Source: Sphingobium sp. (lineage in GTDB: Bacteria > Pseudomonadota > Alphaproteobacteria > Sphingomonadales > Sphingomonadaceae). Taken from it: 64,000 nucleotides of DNA. Position 1 is the stretch's first letter. The number at the start of each line of letters is the position of its first letter. The notes beneath the pieces were generated by a model that did no database searches, was not told the DNA's origin, and saw nothing but the letters and a program-made list of their open reading frames with translations. Positions 17,307 through 29,329 of the stretch are shown here, in pieces. Location: assembly GCA_020446425.1 (NCBI GenBank), contig JAGRES010000015.1:1-64000 (forward strand), read 5' to 3'. The translations under genes and the position numbers were made by a program.

Positions 17307-18267
17307 GATGACTCCCGATCCAAAACGGGCAGGCGAATCTGGCCTGCCGCCGCTCGCGCTTATTGCCGGACCGACCGCCAGCGGCAAGAGCGCGCTTGCA
17401 CTGGAGCTGGCGCAGCGTACCGGCGGCACGATTATCAATGCCGACGCCAGCCAGGTCTATGCCGATCTGGCCGTGCTGTCCGCCCGGCCCTCGGAGGAGG
17501 AAATGGCGCGCGCGCCGCACCGGCTGTTCGGCGCTATTGACGGTAGTGAGGCCTGTTCGGCGGCGCGCTGGGCCAAGGATGCGAAGGCGGAAGTCGCTGC
17601 CGCTCATGAGGCCGGAACGCTGCCGATACTGGTTGGTGGCACGGGTCTTTATATCCGCACCCTGCTCGACGGTATTGCTCCGGTGCCCGATATCGACCCG
17701 GATATTCGCGCCACTGTGCGCGCCATGCCTGTGGCGAAGGCTTATGACGCACTGTCACGCGAAGATCCGGCAAGCGCAGCGCGGCTCGCGCCCGCCGATA
17801 CGAGCCGCATCGCCCGCGCACTGGAGGTAATCCGTTCGACGGGGCGAAGTATCGTCGATTGGCGCCAGGAGAAGGTAGGGGGTATTGGCGTTCAGGTACG
17901 GCTCGCGCCGCTCGTCATGCTGCCGCCGCGCGAATGGCTCTATGCGCGCTGCGACTTGCGGTTCGAGGCGATGCTTGGGCAGGGCGCTATCGAAGAGGTC
18001 GAGGCGCTGCGTGCGCGCCACTTGGCGCCCGATCTGCCCGTCATGCGTGCTATCGGTGTTCCCGAAATAACCGCTTGGTTAGAGGGCGAAATATCGCGCG
18101 ATGACATGATCGAGCGGGCGCAACTCGCCACGCGGCAATATGCCAAACGGCAATATACCTGGTTCTCGCGGCAACCCCCGAGCGGCTGGCATCGCGAAAC
18201 TGAAGTGATCAATTCCAAAAATACGGATGAAATCGTAATTAAATTACAAAAAATAATATTGACATAA
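17305..18267 (+). CDS. miaA: tRNA dimethylallyltransferase
   Basis: Transfers a dimethylallyl group to A37 of tRNAs that read codons starting with U. The 320-residue protein has the P-loop GPTASGKS at 22-29, the ADASQVY block, [13 protein letters not shown] and the DWRQ and [13 protein letters not shown] motifs. Two adjacent ATG codons (17305 and 17308) are possible; the first overlaps the divergent serB start codon by two bases. The last 20 residues (after QPPSGWHRE) are encoded by noticeably AT-rich DNA. The next gene, ilvB, is 154 bases downstream. Confidence 0.94.
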   Translation: MMTPDPKRAGESGLPPLALIAGPTASGKSALALELAQRTGGTIINADASQVYADLAVLSARPSEEEMARAPHRLFGAIDGSEACSAARWAKDAKAEVAAAHEAGTLPILVGGTGLYIRTLLDGIAPVPDIDPDIRATVRAMPVAKAYDALSREDPASAARLAPADTSRIARALEVIRSTGRSIVDWRQEKVGGIGVQVRLAPLVMLPPREWLYARCDLRFEAMLGQGAIEEVEALRARHLAPDLPVMRAIGVPEITAWLEGEISRDDMIERAQLATRQYAKRQYTWFSRQPPSGWHRETEVINSKNTDEIVIKLQKIILT

Positions 18268-18421
18268 TATTTTATTTCTCATATTTCGCCAGCGATCTTG
18301 CGGGGTTGCGATTCGGTGTCGCATCGCGCATGCGCATTCCTGTCGTGACGGGTTATCCATGTTTCCAGACCGGTTCTGGGCGCAGTGGCAACAGGCGCGA
18401 CATAAATCGAGGAGACAGAGT

Positions 18422-20167
18422 GTGGCCGAGATGAGCGGCGCGGATATATTTGTTCAGTGCCTGGTCGATCTGGGGGTCGAAGTCGTATTCGGCTATCCCG
18501 GCGGCGCGGTGCTGCCCATTTACGACGCACTCTATAATCACCCGACCATCAAGCATGTGCTGGTGCGCCACGAGCAGGGCGCAACGCATATGGCGGAAGG
18601 CTATGCCCGCTCCACCGGCAAACCCGGCGTGGTTCTCGTCACTTCCGGGCCCGGCGCTACCAATGCCATCACCGGCATTACCGATGCGCTGATGGATTCG
18701 ATCCCGATGGTCGTTTTTACCGGCCAGGTCGCCACGCATCTGATCGGCAGCGACGCCTTTCAGGAAGCGGACACGGTTGGCCTGACGCGCCATTGCTCGA
18801 AGCATAATTATCTCGTGAAGTCGCCGGGCAAGCTTGGCCAAGTCATCCACGAAGCGTTTCATATCGCGACATCGGGCCGCCCGGGCCCGGTCGTCATTGA
18901 TATTCCCAAGGATGTTCAGGTCGCCACGGCGCGGTATGAAAAGCCCGACCTGTCCACTCACGTCAGTTATCGCCCGCAGGTGAAGGCGGAACCCGATACT
19001 ATTGCGCAGGCAGTAGACATGATCGCCAAGGCGCAGCGTCCGATTTTCTATACGGGCGGCGGCGTCATCAATGCTGGGCCAGAGGCCTCCGCGCTGCTAC
19101 GCGAGCTGGCGGAGCTGACTGGCGCGCCGGTCACCAGCACGCTGATGGGGCTTGGCGCTTTCCCGGCTTCGTCGGAGCAATGGCTCGGCATGCTCGGCAT
19201 GCACGGCACCTATGAAGCCAATCTGGCGATGAACAAGGCGGATCTCATCATTGCGGTGGGTGCGCGTTTCGACGACCGCGTCACCGGGCGGCTGGATGCG
19301 TTCGCGCCGGCGTCCAAGAAGATCCACATTGATATCGACCGCAGCTCGATCAACAAGACGGTGCCTGTCGATTTGCCGATTGTAGCCGATGCGGGCAGTG
19401 CCCTTGCCGATATGATCGCGCAATGGAAGGCCGCAGGTCACAAGGCTGCCGATCTGGAGGAATGGTGGGCGCGCATCGCCGGGTGGCGCGCGCGCAACAG
19501 CCTTGCCTATGCCGAGGAAGGCACGGAGATCATGCCGCAACGCGCGATCGCCGACCTATTCAAGGCGACAAAGGGCAAGGATGCGATCATTACGACCGAA
19601 GTCGGCCAGCACCAGATGTGGGCCGCCCAGCATTATCATTTCGACGCGCCCAACAAATGGCTGACCAGCGGTGGCCTCGGCACCATGGGCTATGGTTTTC
19701 CGGCGGCCATCGGTGCGCAGATGGGCAACCCGGACAGCCTCGTCGTCTGCGTCGCGGGCGACGCCTCGATCCAGATGAATATTCAGGAGCTGGGCACAGC
19801 GACGCAATATCGCCTGCCGGTCAAAATCTTCATCCTGAACAACGAATATATGGGGATGGTCCGCCAATGGCAGGAGCTGACCTATGAAAGCCGTTATTCG
19901 GAAAGCTATTCCGACAGTCTGCCTGACTTCGTGCAGCTGGCGCAGGCCTATGGCTGGACCGGCATTCGCATCGAGGGCCCGCAGGAGCTGGAGGCGGGCA
20001 TCCGCCAGATGATCGAAACGCCGGGGCCGGTGCTGGTCGACTGCCGCGTGGCGAAGCTGACCAACTGTTTCCCGATGATCCCGTCGGGCGCGGCGCACAC
20101 CGAAATGTTGCTCGACCCCAGCCAGGTATCGGGTACCATGGCGGACGAGGCCAAAGCATTGGTGTAA
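18422..20167 (+). CDS. ilvB: Acetolactate synthase large (catalytic) subunit
   Basis: Thiamine-diphosphate enzyme that condenses pyruvate to acetolactate, or with 2-oxobutyrate to acetohydroxybutyrate, in valine/isoleucine/leucine synthesis. The 581-residue protein shows the catalytic Glu51 in RHEQGATHMAEGYA, and a ThDP motif running from GDASIQMN to NNEYMGMVRQW. The GTG at 18422 follows GAGGAGA; an ATG nine bases on (18431) and a longer ATG at 18359 are alternatives. It is first in a cluster with an unknown gene and ilvN. No Leu/Val/Ile-rich leader peptide was found in its 154-base upstream gap. Confidence 0.95.
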   Translation: MAEMSGADIFVQCLVDLGVEVVFGYPGGAVLPIYDALYNHPTIKHVLVRHEQGATHMAEGYARSTGKPGVVLVTSGPGATNAITGITDALMDSIPMVVFTGQVATHLIGSDAFQEADTVGLTRHCSKHNYLVKSPGKLGQVIHEAFHIATSGRPGPVVIDIPKDVQVATARYEKPDLSTHVSYRPQVKAEPDTIAQAVDMIAKAQRPIFYTGGGVINAGPEASALLRELAELTGAPVTSTLMGLGAFPASSEQWLGMLGMHGTYEANLAMNKADLIIAVGARFDDRVTGRLDAFAPASKKIHIDIDRSSINKTVPVDLPIVADAGSALADMIAQWKAAGHKAADLEEWWARIAGWRARNSLAYAEEGTEIMPQRAIADLFKATKGKDAIITTEVGQHQMWAAQHYHFDAPNKWLTSGGLGTMGYGFPAAIGAQMGNPDSLVVCVAGDASIQMNIQELGTATQYRLPVKIFILNNEYMGMVRQWQELTYESRYSESYSDSLPDFVQLAQAYGWTGIRIEGPQELEAGIRQMIETPGPVLVDCRVAKLTNCFPMIPSGAAHTEMLLDPSQVSGTMADEAKALV

Positions 20168-20183
20168 GGGCCGGGGAGAGGAC

Positions 20184-20519
20184 ATGCCCAACCGTCTGAA
20201 GCTGCGCATCCATATAACGGAGCCATGGGACTTCGCCCGCCAGAATGACGGTATCGAAGAACTGACGGGCTGGACTTTCGATCATGAGATTTATGAGCTG
20301 GAAGAATGGGAAGTTGAGCTGGATGCCGGGTACAAGATGAACGACATCCTGCATGAGCGTATCCTGGTCAGCCCGCGCTATGTCGGGGAGCATCTGACAA
20401 AGATATTCGATGCATTTGTCGGTTTCCCTGTGCGCATCGCGCATCGGCTGGATGACGAATGGCATTACTCGATGGCCGGCATGCTGTCCCAGCGGCGAGA
20501 GAAAGAGGAAGAAATTTGA
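20184..20519 (+). CDS. Uncharacterised small protein between ilvB and ilvN
   Basis: A 111-residue acidic, Trp/His/Tyr-rich soluble protein with no signal or TM segment. It shows two halves: WTFDHEIYELEEWEVELDAG and FDAFVGFPVRIAHRLDDEW. I do not recognise the family. A GGGGAGAGGAC stretch precedes the ATG. Its stop overlaps the ilvN ATG by one base (TGATG), so its translation is coupled to the regulatory subunit of acetolactate synthase. That context suggests a role linked to the enzyme, but no function can be read from the sequence. Confidence 0.75.
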   Translation: MPNRLKLRIHITEPWDFARQNDGIEELTGWTFDHEIYELEEWEVELDAGYKMNDILHERILVSPRYVGEHLTKIFDAFVGFPVRIAHRLDDEWHYSMAGMLSQRREKEEEI

Positions 20520-21028
20520 TGCATATCGCTGAGGAAACGAGCGAACGGCACGTCCTGTCCATAACCGTCACTAACGAGGCGGGCATATTGGCCAAGATCG
20601 CGGGTCTGTTTACCGCACGCGGCTATAATATCGAAAGCCTGACCGTTGCCGACATCTCCGACGATCATCAGGTCAGCCGCATCACCATCGTCACCAATGG
20701 CCCGCCGCGCGTGATCGACCAGATTATCGCGCAGCTCGACCGGCTGGTGCCGGTGCACAAGGTAGCCGACCTTACGGAGGATGGCCCTTTCGTCGAGCGC
20801 GAGCTGGCACTGGTCAAGGTTGCCGGCAAGGGTGAGCATCGTATAGAGGCGCTGCGCCTTGCCGATATTTTCCGCGCCAAGGTGGTCGACACCACGACCG
20901 AAAGTTTCATTTTCGAACTGACCGGTCCCAGCGACAAGATCGACACGTTCGTTGGTCTGATGCGTGAGCTTGGCTTGGTCGAAGTTGGCCGCACCGGCAT
21001 CGTTGGCATGGTGCGCGGGAAGGATTGA
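20519..21028 (+). CDS. ilvN: Acetolactate synthase small (regulatory) subunit
   Basis: Regulatory partner of IlvB that confers valine feedback. The 169-residue protein has an N-terminal ACT domain (HVLSITVTNEAGILAKIAGL, then GYNIESLTV) and a C-terminal ALS_ss_C domain (FRAKVVDTTTESFIFELTG). This is the usual length for the single-ACT form. The ATG overlaps the preceding stop by one base. The next gene is a PNPOx-like protein 36 bases on, followed by ilvC. Confidence 0.95.
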   Translation: MHIAEETSERHVLSITVTNEAGILAKIAGLFTARGYNIESLTVADISDDHQVSRITIVTNGPPRVIDQIIAQLDRLVPVHKVADLTEDGPFVERELALVKVAGKGEHRIEALRLADIFRAKVVDTTTESFIFELTGPSDKIDTFVGLMRELGLVEVGRTGIVGMVRGKD

Positions 21029-21064
21029 GGCAGGAACCCGTCACAGGGTAGCTGGACTGAACTT

Positions 21065-22650
<1,586 letters not shown>

Positions 22651-22657
22651 GACTGTA

Positions 22658-24661
22658 GTGGGCCGGTATAAATTACTGGCCTGCCTTCTCGGTGGGGCTT
22701 TGTCCTGTCCGGTGCAAGCACAGGCCGAGACGGATGGGCAGATAGTGGTGCTGGGGGAGGAGCTTCCTGTTCCACCCGGCACCCCCGCCTATGGCTCAGT
22801 CGTCATTACGCGTGACCGTCTGACAGGCAGTGCGTCCGACCGGCTGGAAAATATATTGACCGATGTGGCGGGGTTCCAGCAGTTCCGTCGCAGCGACAGC
22901 CGTTCGGCAAACCCGTCCGCACAGGGCGCGACGCTCCGCGCCATCGGCGGCAACGCATCCAGCCGCACATTGGTTCTGTTGGACGGCGTTCCCATGGCGG
23001 ATCCGTTTTTCGGATATATCCCGTTCAATGCGCTGGTACCGGACCGGCTAGGTGCTGTGCGCGTTACGCGCGGTAGCGGCGCGGGCGCGTTCGGCGCCGG
23101 GGCAGTGGCCGGAACCATTGAACTGGTCAGCGCCGACCGCACCATGTTGCCCGCCATCGAAGCAAGCGCTTTTTATGGCAGTAATGACGCGACGCAATTG
23201 TCTGGCGGCATAAACAGAGATCTGGGTAACGGCTATGTCTCGCTATCGGGGCGGTGGGACCGGGGCGATGGGTTCTGGACATCACCGCGCGACCAGCGCA
23301 GCGCGGCCTCCGTTCCGGCCGCTTATGACGGTTGGTCGATCAGTACCCGCGCAGTGACGCCTTTGAGCGATGATGTGGATATTCAGGCGCGTGCGCTTGT
23401 TTTCGACGATGACCGTACATTGCGCTTCGCGGGCGCGGACAACCATATCGAAGGCCAGGATGCGAGCGTCCGGGTGATTTCACGTGGTCCGTGGCAGGTC
23501 GATGCGCTGGCCTATGTACAGGCGCGCAATTTTTCCAACATCGTGATCAGCAGCTCGCGTTTCACGCCCGTTCTCGATCAATATGCCACGCCTGCAACGG
23601 GGCTTGGCGGCAAGGTCGAAGTGCGGCCGCCGGTAGGCGGTGCTCATGTGTTGCGGATGGGGGCGGACGTCCGCCGAACCTCGGGACGTATGCAGGAAAA
23701 TGCGATCAGCGCGATATCGGGCAATGTAACGGCGCGCCGCCGCGCGTCGGGCCGCCAGACCGTCGCGGGTTTTTTTGTTGAGGATGACTGGGTGCTTGGA
23801 CCTCTGGTGTTGACCGGCGGTGCCCGCGCGGATCGCTGGACCATTGCAAAAGGCGATTATCGTTCGCTCGATCCAGTGACAGTGGTGACCACGCAAAGTG
23901 ATTTTCCCGACCGGCATGACTGGCAGTTTTCCGGCCGCATGGGCGCCGTATACCGTTTGAGTGAAGCATGGGCTCTGCGCGGCGCGGCCTATACTGGCTT
24001 CCGCCTGCCGACATTGAATGAGCTGTATCGTCCTTTCACGGTTTTTCCGGTTACGACTTTGGCCAATGCCGCGCTGAAACCGGAAAAGCTGAAAGGGATC
24101 GAGGCTGGCGTGGACCTTACACCGGTAACCGGTGTGTCCCTGAACGCCACGGTCTTTTACAACCGCCTGAAAAACGCCATCGGCAATGTGACCATCGGTA
24201 CCAATCTCAACCAGCGGCAGAATATCGACGCGGTGGTCGCCAAGGGCATAGAGCTGACCTCGAACATACGGCTTGGGCAAGTGTCGTTGGGTGCGTCCTA
24301 TGCCTATGCTCACAGCAAGGTCGATGCTCCGGGGCAGCCGTCGGATGGCCTGTCCCCGGTTCAGAGCCCCCGCCACGCAGCCAGCGCGACCCTGACATGG
24401 GCGCCAGCAAGTTCTGGGGCATCCTTCTCGGCTAGCCTGCATTATGTCGGCAAACAATATGAGGATGACCTTCACCAGACCGCGCTGCCGGACGCGCTGA
24501 CCGTGGATGCGTTCGCGCGATGGCCTCTCGCAAAAGGTATTTCGCTGGTGGGACGCGCGGAAAATCTGTTCGATGCCCGTGTCATCACGCGTAATGCGGG
24601 CGGAAATATTGATCTCGGCACGCCGCGCATTTTATGGATCGGATTACGATTCAGCCAGTAG
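22658..24661 (+). CDS. TonB-dependent outer-membrane receptor
   Basis: A 667-residue outer-membrane beta-barrel receptor. A signal peptide (LLACLLGGALSCPVQAQA) precedes the plug domain: SASDRLENILTDVAGFQQF, TLRAIGGNASSRTLVLLDGVP and VRVTRGSGAGAFGAGAVAGTI cover its conserved strands. The barrel runs to the end, closing with an aromatic residue after PRILWIGLRF. The substrate cannot be told from the sequence; the size suits cobalamin- or siderophore-type receptors. The start GTG at 22658 is only seven bases after ilvC and has a weak ribosome binding site, so read-through from the ilv operon is likely. Confidence 0.88.
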   Translation: MGRYKLLACLLGGALSCPVQAQAETDGQIVVLGEELPVPPGTPAYGSVVITRDRLTGSASDRLENILTDVAGFQQFRRSDSRSANPSAQGATLRAIGGNASSRTLVLLDGVPMADPFFGYIPFNALVPDRLGAVRVTRGSGAGAFGAGAVAGTIELVSADRTMLPAIEASAFYGSNDATQLSGGINRDLGNGYVSLSGRWDRGDGFWTSPRDQRSAASVPAAYDGWSISTRAVTPLSDDVDIQARALVFDDDRTLRFAGADNHIEGQDASVRVISRGPWQVDALAYVQARNFSNIVISSSRFTPVLDQYATPATGLGGKVEVRPPVGGAHVLRMGADVRRTSGRMQENAISAISGNVTARRRASGRQTVAGFFVEDDWVLGPLVLTGGARADRWTIAKGDYRSLDPVTVVTTQSDFPDRHDWQFSGRMGAVYRLSEAWALRGAAYTGFRLPTLNELYRPFTVFPVTTLANAALKPEKLKGIEAGVDLTPVTGVSLNATVFYNRLKNAIGNVTIGTNLNQRQNIDAVVAKGIELTSNIRLGQVSLGASYAYAHSKVDAPGQPSDGLSPVQSPRHAASATLTWAPASSGASFSASLHYVGKQYEDDLHQTALPDALTVDAFARWPLAKGISLVGRAENLFDARVITRNAGGNIDLGTPRILWIGLRFSQ

Positions 24662-24759
24662 CCGGGCAACTATCCAGCCGAAGCGAATAGGGGGTGGATG
24701 GACTCGGTGGGCAACCCGGCTATTCTGACGGCGTGTATTTTGCCTGAGGAGGAGAGATC

Positions 24760-25386
24760 ATGCGTGGGTCCCATATCGCCATCGCCGTGGCCATAGTCGC
24801 CGCTGTCGCTGCGGGCAGTCACAGCCTGCACTCGCAAACACCGTCCGGCACTCCCGGTGCGCCGAATGTCAGCGCCGTCACAGGCGGAACATATATAGTC
24901 GATCCCAATCATACGCAGGTGCTTTTCGCCTTCGATCATATGGGGTTCACCAATAATCTCGGCCTTTTTGCTGGGCCCAGCGGCAGTATGAAGCTCGACC
25001 CCGCAAAGCCGGAAGCGGCCAGCGTCGACATTGTTTTTCAGGTCGACGGCGTCAGCACAGGTGTTCCTAAATTCAACGAGCATTTGCTTTCCGCTGATTT
25101 TTTCGAGGCTGCCACATATCCGACCGCCACATTCAAATCGACATCGGTCAAGGTTGATGGAACGGAAGCGGAAATCACCGGCGATCTGACGATCAAGGGA
25201 ATCACAAAAGAGGTTACGCTGGACGCGCGCTTTACAGGTGCAGGGGGGAATCCGATCTCCAAGAAGGAAACGGTGGGTTTTTCTGCGGATGCGATCATCA
25301 GGCGCAGCGATTTTGGCCTCGACAAATATGTGCCGCTTGTTGGCGATGCCATTGAACTGAAAATCACAGTTGCTTTCGAAAAATAG
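24760..25386 (+). CDS. YceI family periplasmic protein
   Basis: A 208-residue secreted protein with an N-terminal signal segment (IAVAIVAAVAAGSHSL). The YceI lipocalin-like barrel follows: YIVDPNHTQVLFAFDHMGFTN, HLLSADFFEAATYPTATFKST and GITKEVTLDARFTG. YceI proteins bind polyisoprenoids in the periplasm in characterised members; the ligand here is unknown. GAGGAGGAGAG precedes the ATG. It stands alone between the receptor and the leuA leader. Confidence 0.88.
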   Translation: MRGSHIAIAVAIVAAVAAGSHSLHSQTPSGTPGAPNVSAVTGGTYIVDPNHTQVLFAFDHMGFTNNLGLFAGPSGSMKLDPAKPEAASVDIVFQVDGVSTGVPKFNEHLLSADFFEAATYPTATFKSTSVKVDGTEAEITGDLTIKGITKEVTLDARFTGAGGNPISKKETVGFSADAIIRRSDFGLDKYVPLVGDAIELKITVAFEK

Positions 25387-25442
25387 GGGCTTTGCCCGAA
25401 AAAGGCTGGACTAATTTAACCATCTGCCGTTATGGCAATGAC

Positions 25443-25490
25443 ATGGCACGGAACTATTCCTCGCTGCTACTACGACTTACACGCCCTTAG
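25443..25490 (+). CDS. leuL: leuA leader peptide, Leu-rich
   Basis: A 15-codon ORF encodes MARNYSSLLLRLTRP, with Leu codons CTG, CTA, CTA and CTT close to the stop. CTA is rare in this genome, as expected of an attenuator sensor. The stop codon lies inside hairpin 25479-25496. It is 110 bases upstream of leuA and there is no other gene between. The ribosome binding site is weak. Confidence 0.7.
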   Translation: MARNYSSLLLRLTRP

Positions 25491-25537
25491 GCGTGTCATT
25501 TGTGCTGCCTGAAGCGCGGCGCACACGGCCTAAGGGC
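25479..25537 (+). promoter_or_regulatory. leuA attenuator-type alternative hairpins
   Basis: ACACGCC (25479-25485) and GGCGTGT (25490-25496) form a perfect 7-bp stem around a CTTA loop. The same bases can instead pair long-range: GCCCTTAGG (25483-25491) with CCTAAGGGC (25529-25537), extended by CGTGT (25492-25496) with ACACG (25523-25527). The two pairings are mutually exclusive, and ribosome position on the leader peptide would choose between them. A final terminator with a U run is not obvious. Confidence 0.6.
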
Positions 25538-25599
25538 AATCTCAAACTCGACAGTCGTAAGGAAGGCCTTATAGAGGCCGCACATTCAGGAATTTCACC

Positions 25600-27279
25600 A
25601 TGACCATGCTCGCCGACCCGTCCGTCAAGTATCGACCGTTTCCGCAGGTCGATCTGCCCGATCGCCAATGGCCCTCGCGCACTATTACCAAGCCGCCGAT
25701 CTGGCTCTCGACCGACTTGCGCGACGGCAATCAGTCGCTTATCGACCCGATGAACGCGGAAAAGAAAACCCGCTTCTTCGAGCTGCTCTGCAATGTCGGA
25801 GTCAAGGAAATCGAAGTTGGTTTCCCTAGTGCAGGCGCGACCGAGTTTGATTTCATTTCCGGCCTTGTGCAGCAGGGCCGCATCCCCGACGGTGTTACGC
25901 CTCAGGTACTCACGCAGGCGCGTGCCGACTTGATCGCCAAAACCTTCGAGAGCCTGCGCGGTGCGAAAACGGCCATCGTCCATGTGTACAACGCCGTGTC
26001 GCCCGCATGGCGGCGCATCGTCTTTGGCATGGACCGGTCGGAAATCCGCGAGATCGCGATCACCGCCGCCAAGCTGCTCCGCGATCATGCCGCCGCCCAG
26101 CCGGACACCGACTGGCGCTTTGAATATTCACCCGAGACCTTCTCGACCGCTGAGCTGGATTTCAGCCTGGAGTGCTGCGAGGCGGTGATGGATATTCTCC
26201 AGCCCACCCCGGAGAAGCCGCTGATCCTCAACCTGCCCGCAACGGTTGAGGCGGCGACACCCAATATCTATGCCGACCAGATCGAATGGATGTGCCGCAA
26301 TATCAGCAAACGCGACAGCGTCCTGATATCGCTCCATCCGCATAACGACCGGGGTACCGGCGTGGCTGCGGCCGAGCTGGGCCTGATGGCGGGCGCCGAC
26401 CGCATCGAGGGCTGTCTGTTCGGCAATGGTGAGCGCACCGGCAATTGTGACATCGTGACCGTCGCGCTCAACATGTATACGCAGGGCATGAACCCCGGCC
26501 TCGATTTCTCGGACATCGACGAGGTGATCCAGACGGTCGAATATTGTAATCAGCTGCCGGTCCATCCGCGCCACCCCTATGCGGGCGAGCTGGTGTTCAC
26601 CGCATTTTCGGGCAGCCATCAGGACGCGATCAAGAAGGGCTTCGCTGCGCAGGAAGCGCGCAACGATGAGATATGGGACGTGCCCTATCTGCCCATCGAC
26701 CCGGCAGACCTTGGTCGCAATTACGAGGCGGTGATCCGCGTCAATTCGCAGTCCGGCAAAGGCGGCGTCGCCTGGGTGTTGCAGCAGGACAAGGGCCTGA
26801 AGCTGCCCAAGCGCATGCAGGCCGACTTCAGCCGCGTGGTGCAGGAGGTTGCGGACAATACCAGCCGCGAACTCAACAGCGCCGACATCTGGGAGGCGTT
26901 CCAAAGCCATTACCGGCTTTCCGATGGCCAGCCGGTGCGCCTGATCGACTATCAGGAAAGCGGCGCGGCGGGTGACCGTATCTTCGTCGGCAAAGTCAGC
27001 CTGAATGGAGAAGATCGCAGCATATCGGGGCGCGGCAATGGCCTGATATCCTCCATATTGTCCGCACTTCGCGAAGAGCTGAATGTCGATCTCGACGTCG
27101 CCGACTATAGCGAGCACGCGATTGGTGCGGGAACCGACGTGAACGCCGCAGCTTATGTCGAATGCACCACCGGCGATGGCCGCACGGTCTATGGTGTCGG
27201 CATGGATGCGGACGTGGCGACTGCTTCGGTGCAGGCCGTATTGTCAGCGGCCAACGCGGTACTGGCGCGCGCCGCGTAA
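25600..27279 (+). CDS. leuA: 2-isopropylmalate synthase
   Basis: First committed enzyme of leucine synthesis, joining acetyl-CoA and 2-oxoisovalerate. The 559-residue protein is of the longer LeuA type: [17 protein letters not shown], the HMGL-like catalytic HPHNDRGTG block, [12 protein letters not shown], and a C-terminal regulatory domain (from about 430) that binds leucine. The ATG at 25600 follows AGGAATTTCACC. It is preceded by a leucine-rich leader peptide with attenuator-type structures. It converges on kup 31 bases downstream. Confidence 0.96.
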   Translation: MTMLADPSVKYRPFPQVDLPDRQWPSRTITKPPIWLSTDLRDGNQSLIDPMNAEKKTRFFELLCNVGVKEIEVGFPSAGATEFDFISGLVQQGRIPDGVTPQVLTQARADLIAKTFESLRGAKTAIVHVYNAVSPAWRRIVFGMDRSEIREIAITAAKLLRDHAAAQPDTDWRFEYSPETFSTAELDFSLECCEAVMDILQPTPEKPLILNLPATVEAATPNIYADQIEWMCRNISKRDSVLISLHPHNDRGTGVAAAELGLMAGADRIEGCLFGNGERTGNCDIVTVALNMYTQGMNPGLDFSDIDEVIQTVEYCNQLPVHPRHPYAGELVFTAFSGSHQDAIKKGFAAQEARNDEIWDVPYLPIDPADLGRNYEAVIRVNSQSGKGGVAWVLQQDKGLKLPKRMQADFSRVVQEVADNTSRELNSADIWEAFQSHYRLSDGQPVRLIDYQESGAAGDRIFVGKVSLNGEDRSISGRGNGLISSILSALREELNVDLDVADYSEHAIGAGTDVNAAAYVECTTGDGRTVYGVGMDADVATASVQAVLSAANAVLARAA

Positions 27280-27310
27280 TTTGGTGGTCAGTGGTGGTCA
27301 GGTCGGGGAA

Positions 27311-29245
27311 TCAGATTTCCACCTGACTGCCCAACTCGACCACGCGGTTGGTGGGCAGGCGGAAGAATTCCATCGCGCTTTCCGCGTTGCGCAGCATCCA
27401 TGCGAAGATCTTTTCGCGCCACACCGCCATGCCCGGGTGCGATGACGGCAGCAATGTCTGCCGTGCGAGGAAGAAGCTGGTGTCCATCATCTTGAAGCTC
27501 TGCCCGCATTCGTGAATGCGCTTGAGCGCGGCGGGAACGTCGGGCTCCTGCATGAAGCCATAGTTCAGGACCAGGCGGAAGAAGCCACGGCCCAGATCCT
27601 CGAGCTGGCACCGGCCATCGTCAGGCACCACGGGATCGTCGGATATCTTGACTGTGAGTAGGATCACGCGCTCGTGCAGCACCTTGTTGTGCTTGAGATT
27701 ATGGAGCAGGGCATGGGGCACGCCATCGGCGCTTGATGTCATGAACACGGCGGTGCCGGATACGCGCACGGCGCTGTTGGCGGCGCTGGCGACGAAGATC
27801 GGGATCGGCATGGCCGATTCGCGCATCCGCTCGATCATCAGCTTGCGCCCGCGCGACCATGTGGTCAGCATCGTGAATATCACGAAGCCAATGAACAGCG
27901 GGAACCAGCCACCATCGGGGATCTTGGTCAGGTTGGCGGCGAAGTAGGCGCCGTCCACGATGTAGAAGACGCTCAGCAGTGCCACCGCACCCGCCCAATG
28001 CCATTTCCACAGGCGGAACAGCACGACCGTTAGGAGCACATTGTCGATGAACATCGCGCCGGTAACGGCAATACCATAGGCCGATGTCAGGTTGGACGAC
28101 GTCTGGAAGGTGAGAACCAGCAGGATCACCATCGTCATCAATGCCCAGTTGATGAACGGGATATAGATCTGCCCGGCGGTCGATGCGCTGGTATGCGAAA
28201 TGCGCAGACGCGGCATGAAGCCGAGCTGGATCGCCTGCTGGGTTACCGAGAACGCGCCGGAGATAACCGCCTGCGATGCGATGATCGCGGCAAGGGTCGC
28301 GAGGCCCACAAGTGGCAGCTGTAGCGCATTCGGCGCGAGATTATAGAAGGGGCTGTCGAGGGCGGGCATGCCCTCGCGGATCAGAAGTGCGCCCTGACCC
28401 ATATAGTTGAGCATCAGCGCGGGGAGCACGAAGACCAGCCACGACACACGGATCGGGTTGCGGCCGAAATGGCCCATGTCGGCATAGAGCGCTTCCGCGC
28501 CGGTAACCGCGAGGACGACCGAGCCGAGTGCCAGAAAGGCGGGCATGGGGTCGGTCACGAAGAACATCACCGCCCAGTAGGGATTGAGCGCCCATAATAT
28601 GCCGGGTGATTGTACGATGCTGATGATGCCGAGCGTCGAGATGACGCAGAAATAGAGCAGCATGATCGGCCCGAACAGCGCCGCGACCTTGTTGGTGCCG
28701 CCGCGTTGTATGCTGAACAGGCCGAACAGGATCATCACTGCTGCGGGTAGGATCAAGGGTTCCAGCCGTGGATTATAAACGGCGAGGCCTTCAACCGCAG
28801 ACAGGACGGAAACCGCTGGCGTAATCATTGAGTCGCCATAGAAAAGCGCGGTGGCGAACACGCCCATCAATATGATACCCGATGTCCATTTGCGGGTACC
28901 GCTCTGGCTGTTGATAAGCGCCAGCAATGCCAGGCTGCCGCCTTCGCCCTTGTTATCTGCCCGCATGATGATGGTGACATATTTGAGCGTCACCACCAGC
29001 ATCATCGACCAGAACATCAGGCTGATGACGCCCAGGATATGATCGGCGTCGAGCGTCAGCGGGTGATGGCCGGCAAAGGTTTCGCGAAAGGCGTAGAGCG
29101 GGCTGGTGCCGATATCGCCGAAGACGATACCGATCGCACCGACCGCCAGTTTGACGAGGCCGGATTCATGCCCATGCGGCATATGTCCTGTCAGTTGCGG
29201 GGAAGAGGAGCCTGTGGCTGTCGCCGTGCTACCATCATCAGCCAT
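27311..29245 (-). CDS. kup: Kup-type potassium uptake protein
   Basis: A 644-residue potassium/proton symporter of the KUP/HAK family. About twelve membrane segments fill the first 440 residues, with the family start [18 protein letters not shown] and the motifs [19 protein letters not shown] and [21 protein letters not shown] nearby (each read separately), and a cytosolic C-terminal domain. Length matches the family. The ATG at 29245 is used because it yields the common short polar N terminus before the first TM. No potassium-sensing regulator is nearby. Monocistronic by context. Confidence 0.95.
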   Translation of the reverse strand: MADDGSTATATGSSSPQLTGHMPHGHESGLVKLAVGAIGIVFGDIGTSPLYAFRETFAGHHPLTLDADHILGVISLMFWSMMLVVTLKYVTIIMRADNKGEGGSLALLALINSQSGTRKWTSGIILMGVFATALFYGDSMITPAVSVLSAVEGLAVYNPRLEPLILPAAVMILFGLFSIQRGGTNKVAALFGPIMLLYFCVISTLGIISIVQSPGILWALNPYWAVMFFVTDPMPAFLALGSVVLAVTGAEALYADMGHFGRNPIRVSWLVFVLPALMLNYMGQGALLIREGMPALDSPFYNLAPNALQLPLVGLATLAAIIASQAVISGAFSVTQQAIQLGFMPRLRISHTSASTAGQIYIPFINWALMTMVILLVLTFQTSSNLTSAYGIAVTGAMFIDNVLLTVVLFRLWKWHWAGAVALLSVFYIVDGAYFAANLTKIPDGGWFPLFIGFVIFTMLTTWSRGRKLMIERMRESAMPIPIFVASAANSAVRVSGTAVFMTSSADGVPHALLHNLKHNKVLHERVILLTVKISDDPVVPDDGRCQLEDLGRGFFRLVLNYGFMQEPDVPAALKRIHECGQSFKMMDTSFFLARQTLLPSSHPGMAVWREKIFAWMLRNAESAMEFFRLPTNRVVELGSQVEI

Positions 29246-29329
29246 GCATAAATGCTTTCGCTTGTTTAACGGGCGACCGGTCGCTGGCCGTAGCATAGCC
29301 TATAGTGCGGCGCAACATAGCCGTGCGCC

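Noticed and set aside
18268-18421. Branched-chain attenuator before ilvB
   Set aside because: No leader peptide rich in Ile, Leu or Val codons exists in the gap, and no convincing alternative hairpins were seen.
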